This document shows, piece by piece, positions 23,068-35,989 of a stretch of 64,000 nucleotides of DNA (within the stretch, counting starts at the first letter, position 1; each line of letters starts with the position of its first letter). The stretch is from Platynereis dumerilii. Its lineage: Eukaryota > Annelida > Polychaeta > Phyllodocida > Nereididae. Below the pieces are notes generated by a model, which saw nothing but the letters and a program-made list of their open reading frames with translations, made no database searches and had not been told where the DNA came from. The stretch spans positions 100,907,538 to 100,971,537 of the forward strand of contig JAPTHN010000003.1 in the NCBI GenBank assembly GCA_026936325.1, in the 5' to 3' direction. The position numbers were made by a program, and so were the translations under genes.

Positions 23068-23527
23068 TAAGTGTTTACTGCCTCCTGGCCCTGCATTAAA
23101 CGTATACAACGTTAGCAGTCCCTTTGAGAAACCTGTCAAGTTTTCCAAGTTCTATTTGGGCCATAGACAACACTGATTTATTATGCATCACTACTTACAT
23201 GTGTTAGTAGTGAATATGTGAAATCTTGTCGTTAGACTATTAGCCTAAATACACCTGGTGTGCAATGTAGTGGTAATAATCTGACCCATCTGGGAAAAAG
23301 AAGAGACAATGATCTATTTTTTATTTTGTTTCATCAGCGAGTGTCATACATAGCAAATAATGGACAATGTGTAATGTACCATGCTCATTTCTTAGAAATC
23401 TTTGTATTTCATTTAAATCTAGGGTATCCCTCTAGATTAGTCTTTTGTCCAGCATTTTTCAGGTACTTTCACCTGTGTAACTTCAGACAACTTTGCACCT
23501 TCTGAAATAAGTGAAGACAACAATAAT
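23068..23527. other. Rest of block P and inter-block DNA, unit C
   Basis: Resumes GTGTTTACTGCCTCCTG after the Harbinger element and aligns with D 31,990-32,290. No gene seen. Confidence 0.5.
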
Positions 23528-23890
23528 AATGCAGACAATTCGCATCTGAACATGCTTTTGACATCATTCTTTACAAATTTAATAAACATGCATTTTCTAA
23601 AACATGTTCTCATTCAACATAAATTCTAAATCCACTGATGTCTGGGTTGTTTCAGAGGAGCAATATGTTGGTGGGGGACTTTCGTTGCATCCTTAAATCC
23701 TTTCTAATGTGTTGTATTTGAAGGAAATCTCACAGATGACACAATAGCTCACAATACAAATCTCTGAATCTTGTCTGATATGGGAAGCTGCCAGATTAGA
23801 GTAGTGCATTGGAATTTGTTTTCAATCTCCTGTCACTTGGAGATTTTGGCAAAATGGGATTCAAATGACAGGTAATCATGATGTAGGAAT
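23528..23890 (+). repeat. Block N, unit C
   Basis: Begins CAGACAATTCGCATCTGAAC and carries CTCCTGTCACTTGGAGATTT near 23,828. Confidence 0.7.
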
Positions 23891-24559
23891 TTGGTCTATG
23901 GTAGATATAGCTATAAATTAAAATTAGGCTTTTGATATTGAGCAAGCAACACTGTCAAATTGGGGCTTGTGAAGTTTAGTTGTCTTAACAAAAACCCAAA
24001 GCATGTTTTATACAACCAAGGTAGGGTCCAAGATTTTTCTAAAACGGGGAGCAGTTGCTAAAATACGTGTAACATTGATTTTTGTGATTTTTTTTTTAAT
24101 TGAAAGAATATTAAACCTTAACTGAAGAAAGGGTGGTGCATATCCCTTGTGCCCAAGGCAATTGAAATTCAGTGCATTCCAACAAGAAATAAATGCTTGG
24201 CTCACATTGATTTAAAAGCATTTGAGTTAAAGATGAAAGCAAAACCCAAAGCAGAGCATCCTCGAACTTTAGTGAAGATACCATCAGCACAAGTTCGAAG
24301 TAGTCAAAGCATGAGACACAAATTAATTAGTGTATAGTGCATACTCTCTTGAGCAACCTCTATTACTGGACAATATTATTTTGGTGAGACACCAATATTT
24401 TCTGGGTAATTTATTGTATCAGTGTGCAAGGAAGTCCAGTAAAGAAAGAATCACACAGTGAGCTTTCATTAGATTCCTAGGACCATTATATTAATTTGGG
24501 AGAATTCTGGTGCCAAAGTGCTTAGTCAGCATAACTTGGAGTGAGAATGAGATCGTTGT
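23891..24559. other. Inter-block DNA, no gene seen
   Basis: Diverged counterpart of A 4430-5270; T-run at about 24,089. No conserved frame. Confidence 0.4.
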
Positions 24560-25205
24560 TGTGTGAAATTGCATCTTGTAACAGGGACACATTGTTTGGG
24601 TTCTGCATACTTTGCATATTCCCAAGGGGGACACAGTAAGTCAGGTTGATCCCAAAAGGGCTCATATCACCCCCGCATCAAACCATTCATCCAACCCAAT
24701 AGACATGGTCATATTCAGATCGCAAATCTTTCAAGATCCTTTCACTGCTTCTCTGAAACACACTTCTTCACTCTATTTTATGGTATCAGCTTCACCAACA
24801 ATTGTTGTCTCCAAATAGAACAACATATGAGACTTAGTTGTATGATTGAACGAAACAATCGACATTGTGGACATACAGATTTTTGGATCCCAAAAGTAAG
24901 GCAAATGTGTAAAAACACAATGTATTAAGAAGTCATCTCAATATTCTTAAAAGCTGCATTTCAGGGCTTCTCAAATCCATTAGCATTGTGAATCATGAGT
25001 GTTCATCTTTTATTTATGGAGTAGAACACTTGTAAAACACATTAGGCATCGCAACAGGGTTTCCACAATCAATTAGGCGCCTACTCAAATAGCGAATGTT
25101 GAGTATCATTTAGATGCTTGGATCTAAATTGGATTTTCCTCCTGCACTTTTCAAGGACCCATTTCTGTGTAGCAATGAATTTCAGATGGCTGAATTACCA
25201 AGTAT
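24560..25205 (+). repeat. Blocks Q and S, unit C
   Basis: S contains CAATTAGGCGCCTACTCAAA (about 25,070) and keeps the TAGGCGCCTA palindrome. Q contains GGGGGACACAGTAAGTCAGG. Confidence 0.75.
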
Positions 25206-25284
25206 TTTTTTTGCATGAACCACTCAAATATTGACTGGTCAAGATTTTTTTACTGGAGTTGAAAAGTTATAAGATAAAAATAAC

Positions 25285-25480
25285 TAATATCTGTTCGAAC
25301 AGGGGAATCTCATCAGTAAGTCCTTCATCTCGCCACCTCACCAGAAACTGAGGGAAAACGGCTTTCTCCTTGATATTTTGTTGTTTCGATGAGCTAGGGT
25401 AGCTTTCAACTGCAGTAGAGCCCATTTCCATCCCCTTGCAAAGGTAATCATTGTCCATGGCTAATCTCCAGACTGAATCT
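25285..25480 (+). repeat. Diverged block 3, unit C
   Basis: Recognisable by GGTAATCATTG and CTTGCAAAG-type words near 25,435-25,455, aligned with D 36,715-36,890 and more distantly with block 3 at 42,285. Confidence 0.5.
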
Positions 25481-25659
25481 GACTGATATGACCATTTCTG
25501 CATTGAATATATTCTTCATGTAATCCAGGATGTTTTGACATAGCATATATGCACCATTCTTAGACTACTTCTCAGGAAAGGATTTATGTATCATGACACC
25601 GCTGTTTTATAAATCATCAATTTGTTATGTTTAACATTTGATCTTTTTTGTAACATTAA

Positions 25660-25930
25660 CTTTCACAGACATAGTAATTCCATGCAACATACTGCCGTTG
25701 ACTTTTGAAAAACATGAGTCATTTGCATGAAATGGAGCATTTGCAACAAAGGACATAGAGTCCTTTGATAAAAGTCCTGGATGGCAGCCGGAGGAAGGCC
25801 ATTTCAGACCTCCACGGATATCTCTACACCTGAGTGGTACTTGACGCTGATTGCTTCAGCTCATGATTAACGATCTGGCAATTCAGGAAGGCTGTGTTTG
25901 CATCAAAGGCAAGGCACATTGTCAACATGT
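25660..25930 (+). promoter_or_regulatory. CNE copy C
   Basis: Keeps ATTTGCAT, CCTTTGATAAAAG, CACCTGAG and ATGATTA in the same order as copy A. The piece before it (GTAACATTAACTTTCACAGA) is also shared with copies D, R2 and R4. It is uninterrupted where unit D carries the LINE. Confidence 0.55.
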
Positions 25931-26131
25931 GCTCTTTTTAATTGGACCTGTAGTCATCATAAACTCATTTACTGTGGCATAATATGTTAAGTAGAAAAAA
26001 AAATTTTCGATGATAAGTGAAGGAAGCATTGCATGAAATTCCCTTAGTATGTATTTCCTGGAAATAGAATAAGGACGCTAGCAATTACTTTTCCATTGTA
26101 AGGGGCCCTATACCAAATGACACACAATGGT

Positions 26132-26160
26132 TGACCTTACCTCTTGTGCGTGACCCTGCC
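26132..26160 (+). repeat. Short 19 bp-periodic array, unit C (first)
   Basis: TGACCTTACC at 26,132 and TGACCCTGCC at 26,151, 19 bp apart. Followed, as in unit B, by CTCTGGCATTGC. Confidence 0.55.
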
Positions 26161-26449
26161 ATGCAACTCTCTGGCATTGCATAGGAAACAGCTTGGTTCC
26201 CATTACACCTTGTAAGTTACCTCACAAGTGAGAAATTTCTTGGTGCTTACTACTAGTTGCTACAACCGTATTAACGTTTTTACATGATTGACAGAAAGGA
26301 ATATACACATTGATGTTAATGAGTCAGAATTGTGCCTGACAATGAACACTGTTTGTTTGAATATAGCTATTGAGATTTGGAGTTCCACAAGGATGCAAAC
26401 AATTATCTGGCCATTGGAAGGAGCCCTGGACCAAATGATGCTTGATGGT

Positions 26450-26497
26450 TGACCTTGGCCACAATGGTTGACCTTGCCCCTTGTGATTGACCCTGCC
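26450..26497 (+). repeat. 19 bp-periodic TGACCTTG array, unit C (second)
   Basis: TGACCTTGGC, TGACCTTGCC and TGACCCTGCC start at 26,450, 26,469 and 26,488. This and the preceding array lie in a local direct duplication of about 320 bp that also repeats the CATTG...AAGG and GGCATT words around them. Confidence 0.65.
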
Positions 26498-26879
26498 CTG
26501 TAGCTATCTGGCATTTCCTAGGAAAGCATGGTTCCCATTGTACCTCATAACTTTACCAGTGAAAAATTTCCTGGTTCCCAAAACTTGTTGTGATAATTTT
26601 CAAGGTTTTACATGACTGAAAGAAAGGAATATGAACATTGTTGTTTATGAATCAGAATTGTGCTTGACCATGAACACTATTCGTTTTAAGATAGCTATTG
26701 AGATTTGGAATCTACACATGGTAATTTACTGATCCTATTAAAAAGCTTGTCGAGAGATTTCTTGACCAGGTTGCAGAATATATTCTCAATGTCAAACATC
26801 AATCCTTATCTCATTCAGTGTTCCATTGCTCCCTTCTGAGTCTGTTTTCCGAAATAATGAGGAACAAAATTGGAAGAAA

Positions 26880-27000
26880 TCATTTCCTCCAACTTTCAGC
26901 GTTTGTAAATGACAAACATTAGACTCATCAAACATTGGTTGTTGACAATTGTTCGAACAGCCTAACACTGGTGTGTACATTTCTGGCTGTGACTCCACAT
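26880..27000 (-). pseudogene. Y' remnant, unit C
   Basis: The minus strand reads VNNQCLMSLMFVI before a stop, matching NQCLVSLMF in the 41 kb copy. A later FGKQTQKG may match the 41 kb GKYSQK. Broken. Confidence 0.35.
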
Positions 27001-27179
27001 TTTAATTGGTGCATAACACAAGGTACAAATTTAGACATCTTTGTTTTTGCTTTACTGAGAGATAGCAAGACCAGTTGGATATTTCCTTTTCATTTTTGAT
27101 TTTAGGTACCACAGCCATAATAAATCTAGGCTTCCTCTTGGCTTCATTTCAGTGATTCAGGCCTTATATATTATATACC

Positions 27180-27665
27180 AATTCTTTCAAACGCTGCTGG
27201 GCAACATGTGGTAAAGGCGTATTTGGTCTGCAGTCTGTCCGTGGAATTTTTTTTGTTTTGTCTTCGTCTTTCTCTTCCTGGCTAACATTTTTCGAAACAC
27301 ACTGGAGCCTCCTTCTTCTTGCACCAGACAGTTTATAGCTATGTGATTCATAAAGTTTGTCCCACCAGACGTCTTAAATGCTTCCTGCTGAAACTCATGT
27401 GGCAATCTGTAGATTTATCCCAGCTCAGAGCAACCAAATGTAGGAAAGTAATTTGGCCTTCACTTGGCAGGTCCACTGTTTGTCTAAATGCTTCAGCTGC
27501 AGACATCAGCTTCCCACACATAGACTTTTCCCAACTCACTGTCGAAAGCAGTTCTGCCAGCTTTCCATCCAGCAGCTTACTGAGCCAGCAGCTTACTGAC
27601 ACAGTGCTCTGCTCTGTGGTGTCATATGTATGTGACTGAAGGCCATGCAGTCTCTGAGATTTACA
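27180..27665 (-). pseudogene. Block Y1, unit C; possible decayed exon
   Basis: The longest version of the first minus frame (27,348-27,713, 121 codons), with WEKSMCGKLMSAAEAFRQ and DLPSEGQITFLHLVALSWDK. The second minus frame (27,187-27,405) has PHEFQQEAFKTSGGTNF and SSVFRKMLARKRKTK, the latter very basic. The overlap of the two frames matches unit A. No splice pair was established that would join them. Confidence 0.35.
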
Positions 27666-28029
27666 GTTTGACAGATATTGCAGCTTCATAAACACAAAGC
27701 AACACAAACACATTACTCAGTGATCCCTGCATCACCCAATCAATGACATTAGAATCCCTTACAACATGTGTCATCCTACAAAATATAGAGAAAAATTGTC
27801 TATGGAACGACGGTGTCCCTCATGACAAAATGCTCTTAACCATGGAATAAAGGGCAGTCTAAGCATGCAGACTCATATGAAGGTTGATCAAATGCAATAT
27901 TCAAAGTATGCACATGACTCAAATCTTCAGTAACACGATTACCTCAGAGGATGCAGACTTTTATAGTTGAGATACAGAATTTCTTGCACTGAGACATACA
28001 GCTGACATCAGTTGTCATAATACTCATAT

Positions 28030-28400
28030 GTAGCCTTTTAAGAACTCGACAACCAATAGTGCAGACTAATGTGGCAATCGTTTGGCGCCTGCACAACACT
28101 TGAGTTGAACACCATTTTGCCTGAGCCTACTGAAATATCCTGTATGCCATTTAGATGACAGCGTAAGAAGATCTTATATCGGTCGCTCTTGCAGAAAGAG
28201 AGAAGCAATCATCTTGGACAAGAAGACTTGGCTTTTGTGCTCGGTTGGGGTTACCAAGGGAACCCTGCTGTAACCTAGGTGATGTTATGTGCTCAAGGGC
28301 ATGGTCAGCTAACTGTCAGCCACTGCTGAACTCTTGGTCGCTCAGCAATGGTCAGTCACTAACTTTGATAGACTTATCCCAGCAGTGATCACTTGGCTGG
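28030..28400 (+). repeat. Block V, unit C
   Basis: Contains TTTGGCGCCTGCACAACACT, which includes an E2F-like TTTGGCGCC, and GTAACCTAGGTGATGTTATG. Confidence 0.7.
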
Positions 28401-28589
28401 ATTACTGTTTGATGGAGGAGCTGAAGTTACAAAGATGAAAGTTTTGCCTGAATGAAGAAGTTTGACAACTCAGCTCTACTTACTGTACTTTGAAAACCTA
28501 AACTTTAAATTTTCCAGCAGAATTTAGATAACAAATAACCGTTGTTTTCTTTAGCGGTTCAAATGCAACATTGTTGGTTTTGTGTTTTT

Positions 28590-28935
28590 CTTCATACATG
28601 AACTTTAGTTCTCATCCAGCATTTCTACAAAAACACTGGAGCCTCCTAAATCTATAACCAGACAGTATGTAGCACTGGAATACAAACAATTTGTCCTTAC
28701 AGACATTCAAAAAGCTTTCTGATGAAACCTCAGCTCCCCACATTGGTTCTCTTCAGTAAAACCCAATTCAGGAAAATCATTTCCGCCTTTTTGCCTGCTC
28801 TAGTGTTTGTCTAAATGCTTCAGCTCCAGACATCAACTTCCCAAACATTGACTTCTCGCAGCTCACAGAAGCAGTTCTGGCAGCTTTCCGATCCACCAAC
28901 TGGCAGCTCTGTTATTAGAATTGATGTCCGTCCTA
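28590..28935 (-). pseudogene. Block Y2, unit C
   Basis: The minus strand reads EKSMFGKLMSGAEAFRQTLE, then a stop at the same place as Y2 in unit A. Confidence 0.35.
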
Positions 28936-29499
28936 GCCCAAGCTGTGTGTTCTTTCTGCATTTTAAAGCTGCACCTCTTGTTTCTGGACTGGCTCACAAC
29001 AAATGGTCCATGCAATATATCTTGCAAAAGAAGACCAGAAGGGTATTATTTTTTCCACATAACTTCTGAGTGCAAAGACACAACATGCAGCCATGATCAT
29101 AGCTACTCAGACTGATATTAAATAAGGTTTAGGCGTGGAGATTGTGAAGCACAAATGTTTATTTTGCGAACACCTGAGAACTTCCTATAGCAACAACAAT
29201 CAATGTGAAAGACAAATAAGGGTGCGTTTTAGGGAGCCCCAAAGTTGCTGACAGTGGGAAGTTTGCAAAAACATACCATTTTCCGCCAAAAATAATGCTC
29301 AAATTTTGGACTCCATGTAATGGACAATTACTGGATACCCTTTAATGTGCCAGTTTTTAAAATGCAATTTTGGATGAGTTGTAAACTACAATTGTTGCCA
29401 CTTAAATAAATCAAAAAGGGTGTAGTTTGCATTCAGAATGCCCAGCGATTCTGGGCAGAAAGACAATTTCTCAACCCAAGTGTCATCAGAGTGACAAAG
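28936..29499. other. Inter-block DNA, no gene seen
   Basis: Counterpart of A 9661-10,284. A 124-codon minus frame (29,386-29,760) overlaps block W and is only partly shared with A. Confidence 0.4.
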
Positions 29500-29720
29500 T
29501 ATCTGAAAAACCCAAGCTCTACAAAGCTGTACTTGGCCAAAAGAATGACTCTTGTGTAGATGGCATCCTGTGTGAGCAGCCAACAAGGAGACATGTGTGA
29601 GCACAGCGGAGTGGTGTTGGCATGAGGAATCACATTTAGATTTGCAAGTTGATGTACGACCTGTGAGATTGTGTTTCTGCAAAAGGCAACTGGACAACTG
29701 TTGTTGTAGAGACATACTGT
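29500..29720 (+). repeat. Block W, unit C
   Basis: Shares CCAAGCTCTACAAAGCTGTA and AACAAGGAGACATGTGTGAG with unit A. Confidence 0.65.
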
Positions 29721-29859
29721 AGAAGCTACAAAGGAAATAACAAGTCTGATATCTAATCACACAGTCACAGGCATATTCTGCTTAGATTGAATAACTGATT
29801 TTGACTGCCAAACTGGAAAAGGCATGTAGGCATTGTCAATGGTATGAAACTACTCTATC

Positions 29860-29985
29860 CGTTGAAGTTTTGGCAGATAGTTTTCTTCGAAACATAGTCT
29901 GCAGCAGGGCAAGATATTTTCCTTAATGAGACAAGACTGAAACCTGACACATTCCTTATTGCTTCCATCAGTTATTCTCTACAAG
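29860..29985 (+). repeat. Block Z, unit C
   Basis: Contains AGTCTGCAGCAGGGCAAG and CTGAAACCTGACACATTCCT. Confidence 0.65.
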
Positions 29986-30719
29986 TGTGCATCCATAGTT
30001 GACTATGCATAAGATGCGGATAGCTACATTTGCAGTCTGCCATGCTTTGAAGGTCATGGGTAAACTAAAAAAATTATGTAACTGATACAACTTGGCGTAA
30101 AATATGTAATGGATTACATTCTCTTTTCAAATAACAACAAATGTTAGTGTCATTTCCTGAATCGCTTGCAGACTGGTGCATCTTTGAAAATGTTTATTCA
30201 GCTGCTGGGATAGTGCAACAACATTTGCATGTGTTAATTGCTTCGTTATTTCGATATTTGTTCTCTTACAATATTCTGTCTGCGGTGCATATTTAATTGC
30301 TTGGGAAACTTTTTTTTTTACTTTTAGAAGGAGACAATACATCTACCAAAAATCATTCAGTAGTTCACTCACAACCTACAAACAGCCACAACATATTGAG
30401 CATTTCTCTGATATTAAGATTTTGTAGGTTACATCCAATCATGGACTGACACAAGTCTGTAGTATACTTCAAGTTGAGAAACAAAACACATCAATCAAAG
30501 TCTGTCATTTTTCAAAACAGCTTTGTTTTTGCAACATCGTCAAATAAAACTAAATCTCCTAACCTTCACTATGTTTGAAAACACCGGATGTTTGTCATGG
30601 AGAGTGATATATAATTATTTCCACAGAAATGGCGACTGCTTCATTTTCAAATGCATCTTTTGAACAACATTCATCTTTTAAACTACTGCAACCTTTGCAG
30701 ACTATGTTGTAAAAGTAAA
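29986..30719. other. Unit C-D linker, no gene seen
   Basis: AT-rich; T-run at about 30,311. No conserved frame. Confidence 0.4.
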
Positions 30720-31085
30720 CTTGAAACATATTCCACCCACACAGCAGTATCTATCATCTATCTGAATAGGGCAAAATCTTATTATCAATACATCATCAGT
30801 AACTTAACTATGTTGAAGTCCATTTTGGAAACTTCTAAAGCTTTAGAAACAACAGCCAACGATGTTGTAGAAAATGACATAAATCTTTATAACAAGGCTT
30901 TGTCGGCTTCCGAAATAACTTCTTTCTTAATCTGTGCCAAACAAAAGCTAACAATATGAAATGATCCATTATATGAATTAGAAAAGAGATACTAAATCAG
31001 AGGGATAATGGCAGGCAGTTTGCTCTTTTTGTTCTTGTATGCCATGTCTCTCTTTCCTTTGCATGACAATATCGCTTCTGATTTT
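30720..31085 (+). repeat. Block L, unit D
   Basis: Contains CATATTCCACCCACACAGCA. L2 is recognisable by GATCCATTATATGAATTAG and ATGGCAGGCAGTTTGCTC. Confidence 0.7.
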
Positions 31086-31559
31086 TTTTTCTGAACCCTT
31101 TGTATGTTCATAAATCAATAAAATTGCCTAAGGCATCTGCCTGATGCCGCCTCCTAGTTGCATGTATGTTGACTTTATCATTAGTCTAAGGTGTGTGCAT
31201 TTTGTCTATAAAACACCAAGAGTCTGCTTCAGCTTGCATATTCATTTTATGTACAAGGTTTTGTGCTTGTTATGATATGGTGTTTCTTTCGTCTAACAGA
31301 GCTCAAATAGTCTGAACATTGCTTTTTCTATTTTACTGTTACTAACAACATTCCAGCTAAACAACACATGCTGGCATGGATGAAACTACACAACTGTTCA
31401 TCTTCAGTTAAAGGAGTCTATTGCATATGTCCTTCTCAACCCATATCTGCATACATTATTTTGGTTTCAGTATTGGTCTTTGTGCAACTGCTGTTGATGC
31501 TGCCGCTTGCTATATTAGCTGGAAATATTGAGTCATACCATTGTTGACTCTGTGCTTTT

Positions 31560-32060
31560 ATGGCTCAACAAAATATTGGCTGCAGATATGAATAGGAGAG
31601 GCATTAATCTGGAAATATCAGAGTGAAAATCGAATCATTCAGGTGTAAAACCGCTCACAGTGAATAGTCCCCCAATGGACACAGTATGTTGGGTGTTAAT
31701 CCCCTGTGCACAGAGCTCATATCAACCTCTTTGAGGTTAAAGATAGTATTCTTCACAGAATTAGTCTCTTATGTACACTTCCCTAAGAATGATCTCTTTT
31801 ATTGCAGTCCTGTATGTGATTCTAGATAGGACTCATGCATTGGGAGTGCAATTCTGTTGGAAGCAGCTTGGAACTTCTGCTTAATTGCACCAGCACCACA
31901 CAACTGAATTGAGCAAGACAAGCTGAATGAGTGCTGGTTTGCATTAAACAAACAAAGGGCCTACACACTGATTCAGTGCCAGTGCCATTAAGTGTTTACT
32001 ACATCCTGCCAAAGAGTGAAAATGTGTGTTACTTTAGCAGTCCTTTTTGAAAACCTTTCA
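31560..32060 (+). repeat. Blocks X1 and P, unit D
   Basis: X1 has lost about 44 bp including GATAACGGCAACACA but keeps GTCC (31,667) and GGAC (31,677). P runs uninterrupted through CCATTAAGTGTTTACT at about 31,990, the empty site for the Harbinger element of unit C. Confidence 0.7.
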
Positions 32061-32907
32061 AGTTTTCTGAGTTATATTTGAGCCGTAGACAACACTGATT
32101 TATTATGCATCATTACTTACATGTGTTAGTTGCGAATATGCGGAAGAAATCTTGGTGTTCGACTATTAGCCTAATGACACCTGATGCGCAATGTAGTGGT
32201 AATAATCCAACCAATCTGGAAAGAAGAAGAGACAATGATCTATTATTAATTTCATTTCACCAATAAGTGTTGTAGCAAATAAGGGACAATGTCTTGTTCA
32301 GCAGAAAATCTTGACAATGATGTTCCTGTTTCCAATGTAAATCAGTTTACAGTCTACATTTCTTAGAAACTAACACCAGTCTGATGAACACTCTTATATT
32401 TCAGGCGGAAATTAACTAAATTAAAGCTCTCAAAGACCTGAAATCTGAATTATTGCAGTTCTAATCTTAAATATATTGTAGAGTGTAAAACATTGTTGAT
32501 GTAATGTACAGTTGAAGACAATGTGGTATAAATTTATGGATGATAAGCCTTGTATTTGTTTATTGTGAGGGTTGAGCATCTAGTGTTGTGCCAAAGCGCA
32601 AAGCACATGAAAATCTGTTCATAGGCATTTCTTAGCAGAATATTTCAGTTATATCATGACTCAGTAGCAGACAGTGCAAATCCTTCAATCAAAATTCAAA
32701 AATAGACGACAGAATAAATCCCCAAATCATGCCTGGAATGGAATGTCTGACGCTTTTGGTGTTTCTCAGAAATTCCTTTCCTTTTCTGCTTCTAAGAGAT
32801 TTTGGCAAATGGGAAATCTTGAAGAGAAAATATTGTCCCCTGGAATAATAACTAAATATTCATTGTCTGGAGTATTTGGCATGGAACCATGGCTAATTAC
32901 TACCATA
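32061..32907. other. Inter-block DNA, no gene seen
   Basis: Aligns with A 1830-2060 plus 3460-4060 and with B 13,140-13,980. It is the uninterrupted counterpart of the foldback and TIR elements in unit A. Confidence 0.5.
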
Positions 32908-33280
32908 ACAGTGCCGACAGTTCTCGTCTCAACATGATGCTTGTAATGCCAAACATTTTTAGACAAACTAACATGCCTTCCCTACATATAGCAAGCATTA
33001 TTCTCATCTGACATACATTCTAGATTCACTCTTGTTTGGGTTGTTTCACAGTAGTAATATGATGGCAATGGGCTTTTTACTTCATCCTAAATTCCACACT
33101 AATGTGTCATATTTGAGGCAAATCTCACAGATGACTCAATAGCTCACAATCTAAATCCCTGAATCTTGTCTGAAATGGGAGGCTGCCAGATTAGATTGGT
33201 GCTTTGGAATTCGTTTTCAATCTCCTGTCACTTGGTGATTTTGGCAAAATGGGAAACCCTTGACAGGTTATCATAGAGTG
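32908..33280 (+). repeat. Block N, unit D
   Basis: Diverged start, GCCGACAGTTCTCGTCTCAA, then CTCCTGTCACTTGGTGATTT near 33,222. Confidence 0.65.
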
Positions 33281-33790
33281 GGAATTTGTCTGTGGTAGAT
33301 ATAGCTATGAATACGAGTTATGCATTTTTGGATGGAGCACAAAAAAATTGGGGTTTGTGAAATTTGGTAGCCAAATAAGACCAAGCATTTGTATAGAGCA
33401 AGGAGAAGATCTACAATTTTTTTAATGTAGGGCAACTGGTATTTATCTAAGAAAGGCACAACCTAGTCCCACCCTTCCCCCCTCAACACTTGATCTGCCT
33501 TTCCTCCTACACAGCGGCCACACTGGTCACAATTAATTTGATTTCTTTCAATGTAATTGAAAATAAGGCACCTTCCGAAAGGTCATTCCTCAACTTTCAT
33601 GTAATTTTGCTTCATTTCTTTACAACATGCACCTACGGAAATGACATCGCAAACTCAGCAGGACTCAACTTTGTGAATTTTGAAAATTGAAATTCAGTAC
33701 ATTCAAGCAAGAAGTAATTGCGTGGCCCCAATTAATTTGAGAAGCACTTGCAAATAAAGATAAATGCACAACCCGATGCACAGCCACCAT

Positions 33791-35787
33791 TAGGGTGCAT
33801 CAGTTGCCCCCTAAAAATTAAATAGTTGTTTGATTACCCTTGCCTTCTCCAATATTGTTCCTTTTGCCAAAAAAGAAAGTCTTGTAAAGTTTCAGAACAA
33901 TCGGAACATGTCTAGGGGTGGCACACATGCCCCAAAGTTAGTCCTGATTTTGATGAAAAATATCTCATTTGAGAATCTGCGGTCTGCAATAATTCACTTA
34001 GTAATTGTACCAGAACAACAGCACTGGTACCATGATGTAGAGGAGAAAGAGAGCTTTAATTTGAGTACCAGGAAGCCATATATCTAATAAAAACATCAAT
34101 TTCAATTAACTTTCTATGATACACAAATTACAACGAAATTGAATTACGATATTGTGCATCTAAAAATAAATGATAAGTTGATGTTACGCTATTACCACAA
34201 TAATAATCATTATGTCATGTGGGATATTCAGATATAAAGCCCATTAAAGGACATCTTAGACCTGTGTATATTTTTATCCATAACATTTTAGTTTGCACAT
34301 TATATTGCATTTTGAAAATCGGGCCCAAGAATCGAATACTGTTGCTAACTTCAGAGGCTCCGTGTGCCAAACTTCTTTTTGATGGGAAATCAAATGGGAA
34401 AGTTTTGAATAATCGAAAATAAGCTACAATGCATTGTGCTGTAATACTGATGTCAAACCTTTGTCTATAGGCAAATAGCTCAATTCAATCGAAATGGTCC
34501 AATCAAGGACACTCATCCACTGTGATGTGTGATTTGTATCAGTGCTTAAATTATTTTAGATCAATTAAATTTTCTATTCTGTACTGATCTAAAGATCCTT
34601 ATAACTGATCTAGAGGAAAATTTTCCTATGCCAGATCACATTTGGTGTTTTAAGAGCTCTGTATCTAGACTTCAATCTATCATATAAGCTTATATTTTGT
34701 GTTTTCATAACTTTTATAAAATGAATGGTTTTTTCGTCGCTCATCATTTTCCGGCCATAGATGGAAAGGAATTATTATTTATAAGACAACTCTTTTTATC
34801 TTTATAAGTTGGGAGTCAAATTTGAGGCAAGTCAATTGAATCACCAGTCCAGCATCTCCCCTATACATATAAGTCAGTTTTGAAATGTGACCAAAAAACT
34901 TTTCCAAGTTACAGCCAAAGTCAAAAGCACTGATTCGTCTTCATATGCATACATGTAAAGAAATGACTGCCAATGGCTAAGAGAGCCTTAACAGCCATGT
35001 ATATATGCAGCTAGATTTTTCAGTATGGCAAACTTAATTTCAAAGCTAATTAAAACCGCTAAGCTGTTGCAGTCTTACAAGCCAACAAATTTCCATGAAA
35101 TATGACAACGCCGGGTGGCGCCGGCTCCTCGCCCACTGAAGCTTGATTGAATCAATTATTTGACTATGGCTGTAAAAAATACAAATTGGTCTGCCCATTG
35201 AGCCCCCTGTTTCAAACACCATCCAGGTATATTTTCTTTTCTTGTCAGCGATAAGACAAAACTTATCTGTATTATATTATTTCAGTGATGTAGTCTTACA
35301 GAATATTCCCAAACAATCACACCAAAGATATTGAATGATTGAACAAGCAAAAAACAAGATGTTTTTTGGTTAAATCTATGTGTCTGTTAGTTGGTAACAA
35401 ACCCACGAAGAATTAGGAACATTGTTGAATTATTTATTCTGTTCACATCAGCACATGTATATATTTGCGAAATTGCAAGAGACCATGAATGGTTTTCTTA
35501 GTCATACACCCATCATGTTGGTATTCAAATTGAAGCTCATGATTAGAGCTACAAGATGATATCATTTTTAATGTTATTGGATTGATACCCAATGAAATAT
35601 AACAAACCGCGAAACCGATAAAATGGCAGAAAATGTAAAAATCCTAGAAACTTCAGTGCAAGTGTGCCACCCCTAAACGTTGTCCAATTTTTCTGAAACT
35701 TTACACAATGTGTTTCTAGTATAAAAGGAACATTCCTGCAACTGGCAAGGTTTCTCCTTAAAAGTTGGGGCAACTGATGCACCCTAG
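33791..35787. mobile_element. hAT-like DNA transposon, non-autonomous, 2.0 kb
   Basis: Both ends read TAGGGTGCATCAGTTGCCCC inward, an exact 20 bp inverted repeat. They are flanked by GCCACCAT at 33,783-33,790 and 35,788-35,795, a perfect 8 bp target duplication. The 8 bp duplication and TAGGG ends fit the hAT superfamily. Subterminal sequence is also inverted (GTAAAGTTTCAGAA and AGGGGTGGCACAC both appear reversed near 35,660-35,710). Interior frames of 67-86 codons match no transposase. The site in A (about 4996) and B (about 14,960) is uninterrupted. Confidence 0.9.
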
Positions 35788-35989
35788 CCACCATATGGTG
35801 AAGATACATGCAGCTTTAAGTTCAAAATCATTGCACATCAGACAGAAATGAATTGGGAAATTTTAAGCAATCCCAGCTTGATGTTTTTTGGTCAAACATT
35901 AATCTTTTTTTGGATTGTTCCTTGAATAGGTTACCATGCACAAAGAGGCCATAAGCTGTAATAACTGGGTTGGAGATTAGAATTGCTGC

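Larger units (their letters stand above)
20463..30730 (+). repeat. Paralogous unit C
   Basis: About 10.3 kb, the most complete unit. It has L, X1-P (split by a Harbinger element), N, Q-S, diverged block 3, CNE, two 19 bp arrays, a Y' remnant, Y1, V, Y2, W and Z. Confidence 0.8.

Noticed and set aside
29386-29760. 124-codon minus-strand frame, the longest after the LINE
   Set aside because: It lies over block W; only part is open in unit A, two frames are open at once in both copies, and no motif is visible.
35108-35127. GC-rich palindrome GCCGGGTGGCGCCGGC inside the hAT-like element
   Set aside because: Single occurrence, too short for a terminator or RNA gene call.
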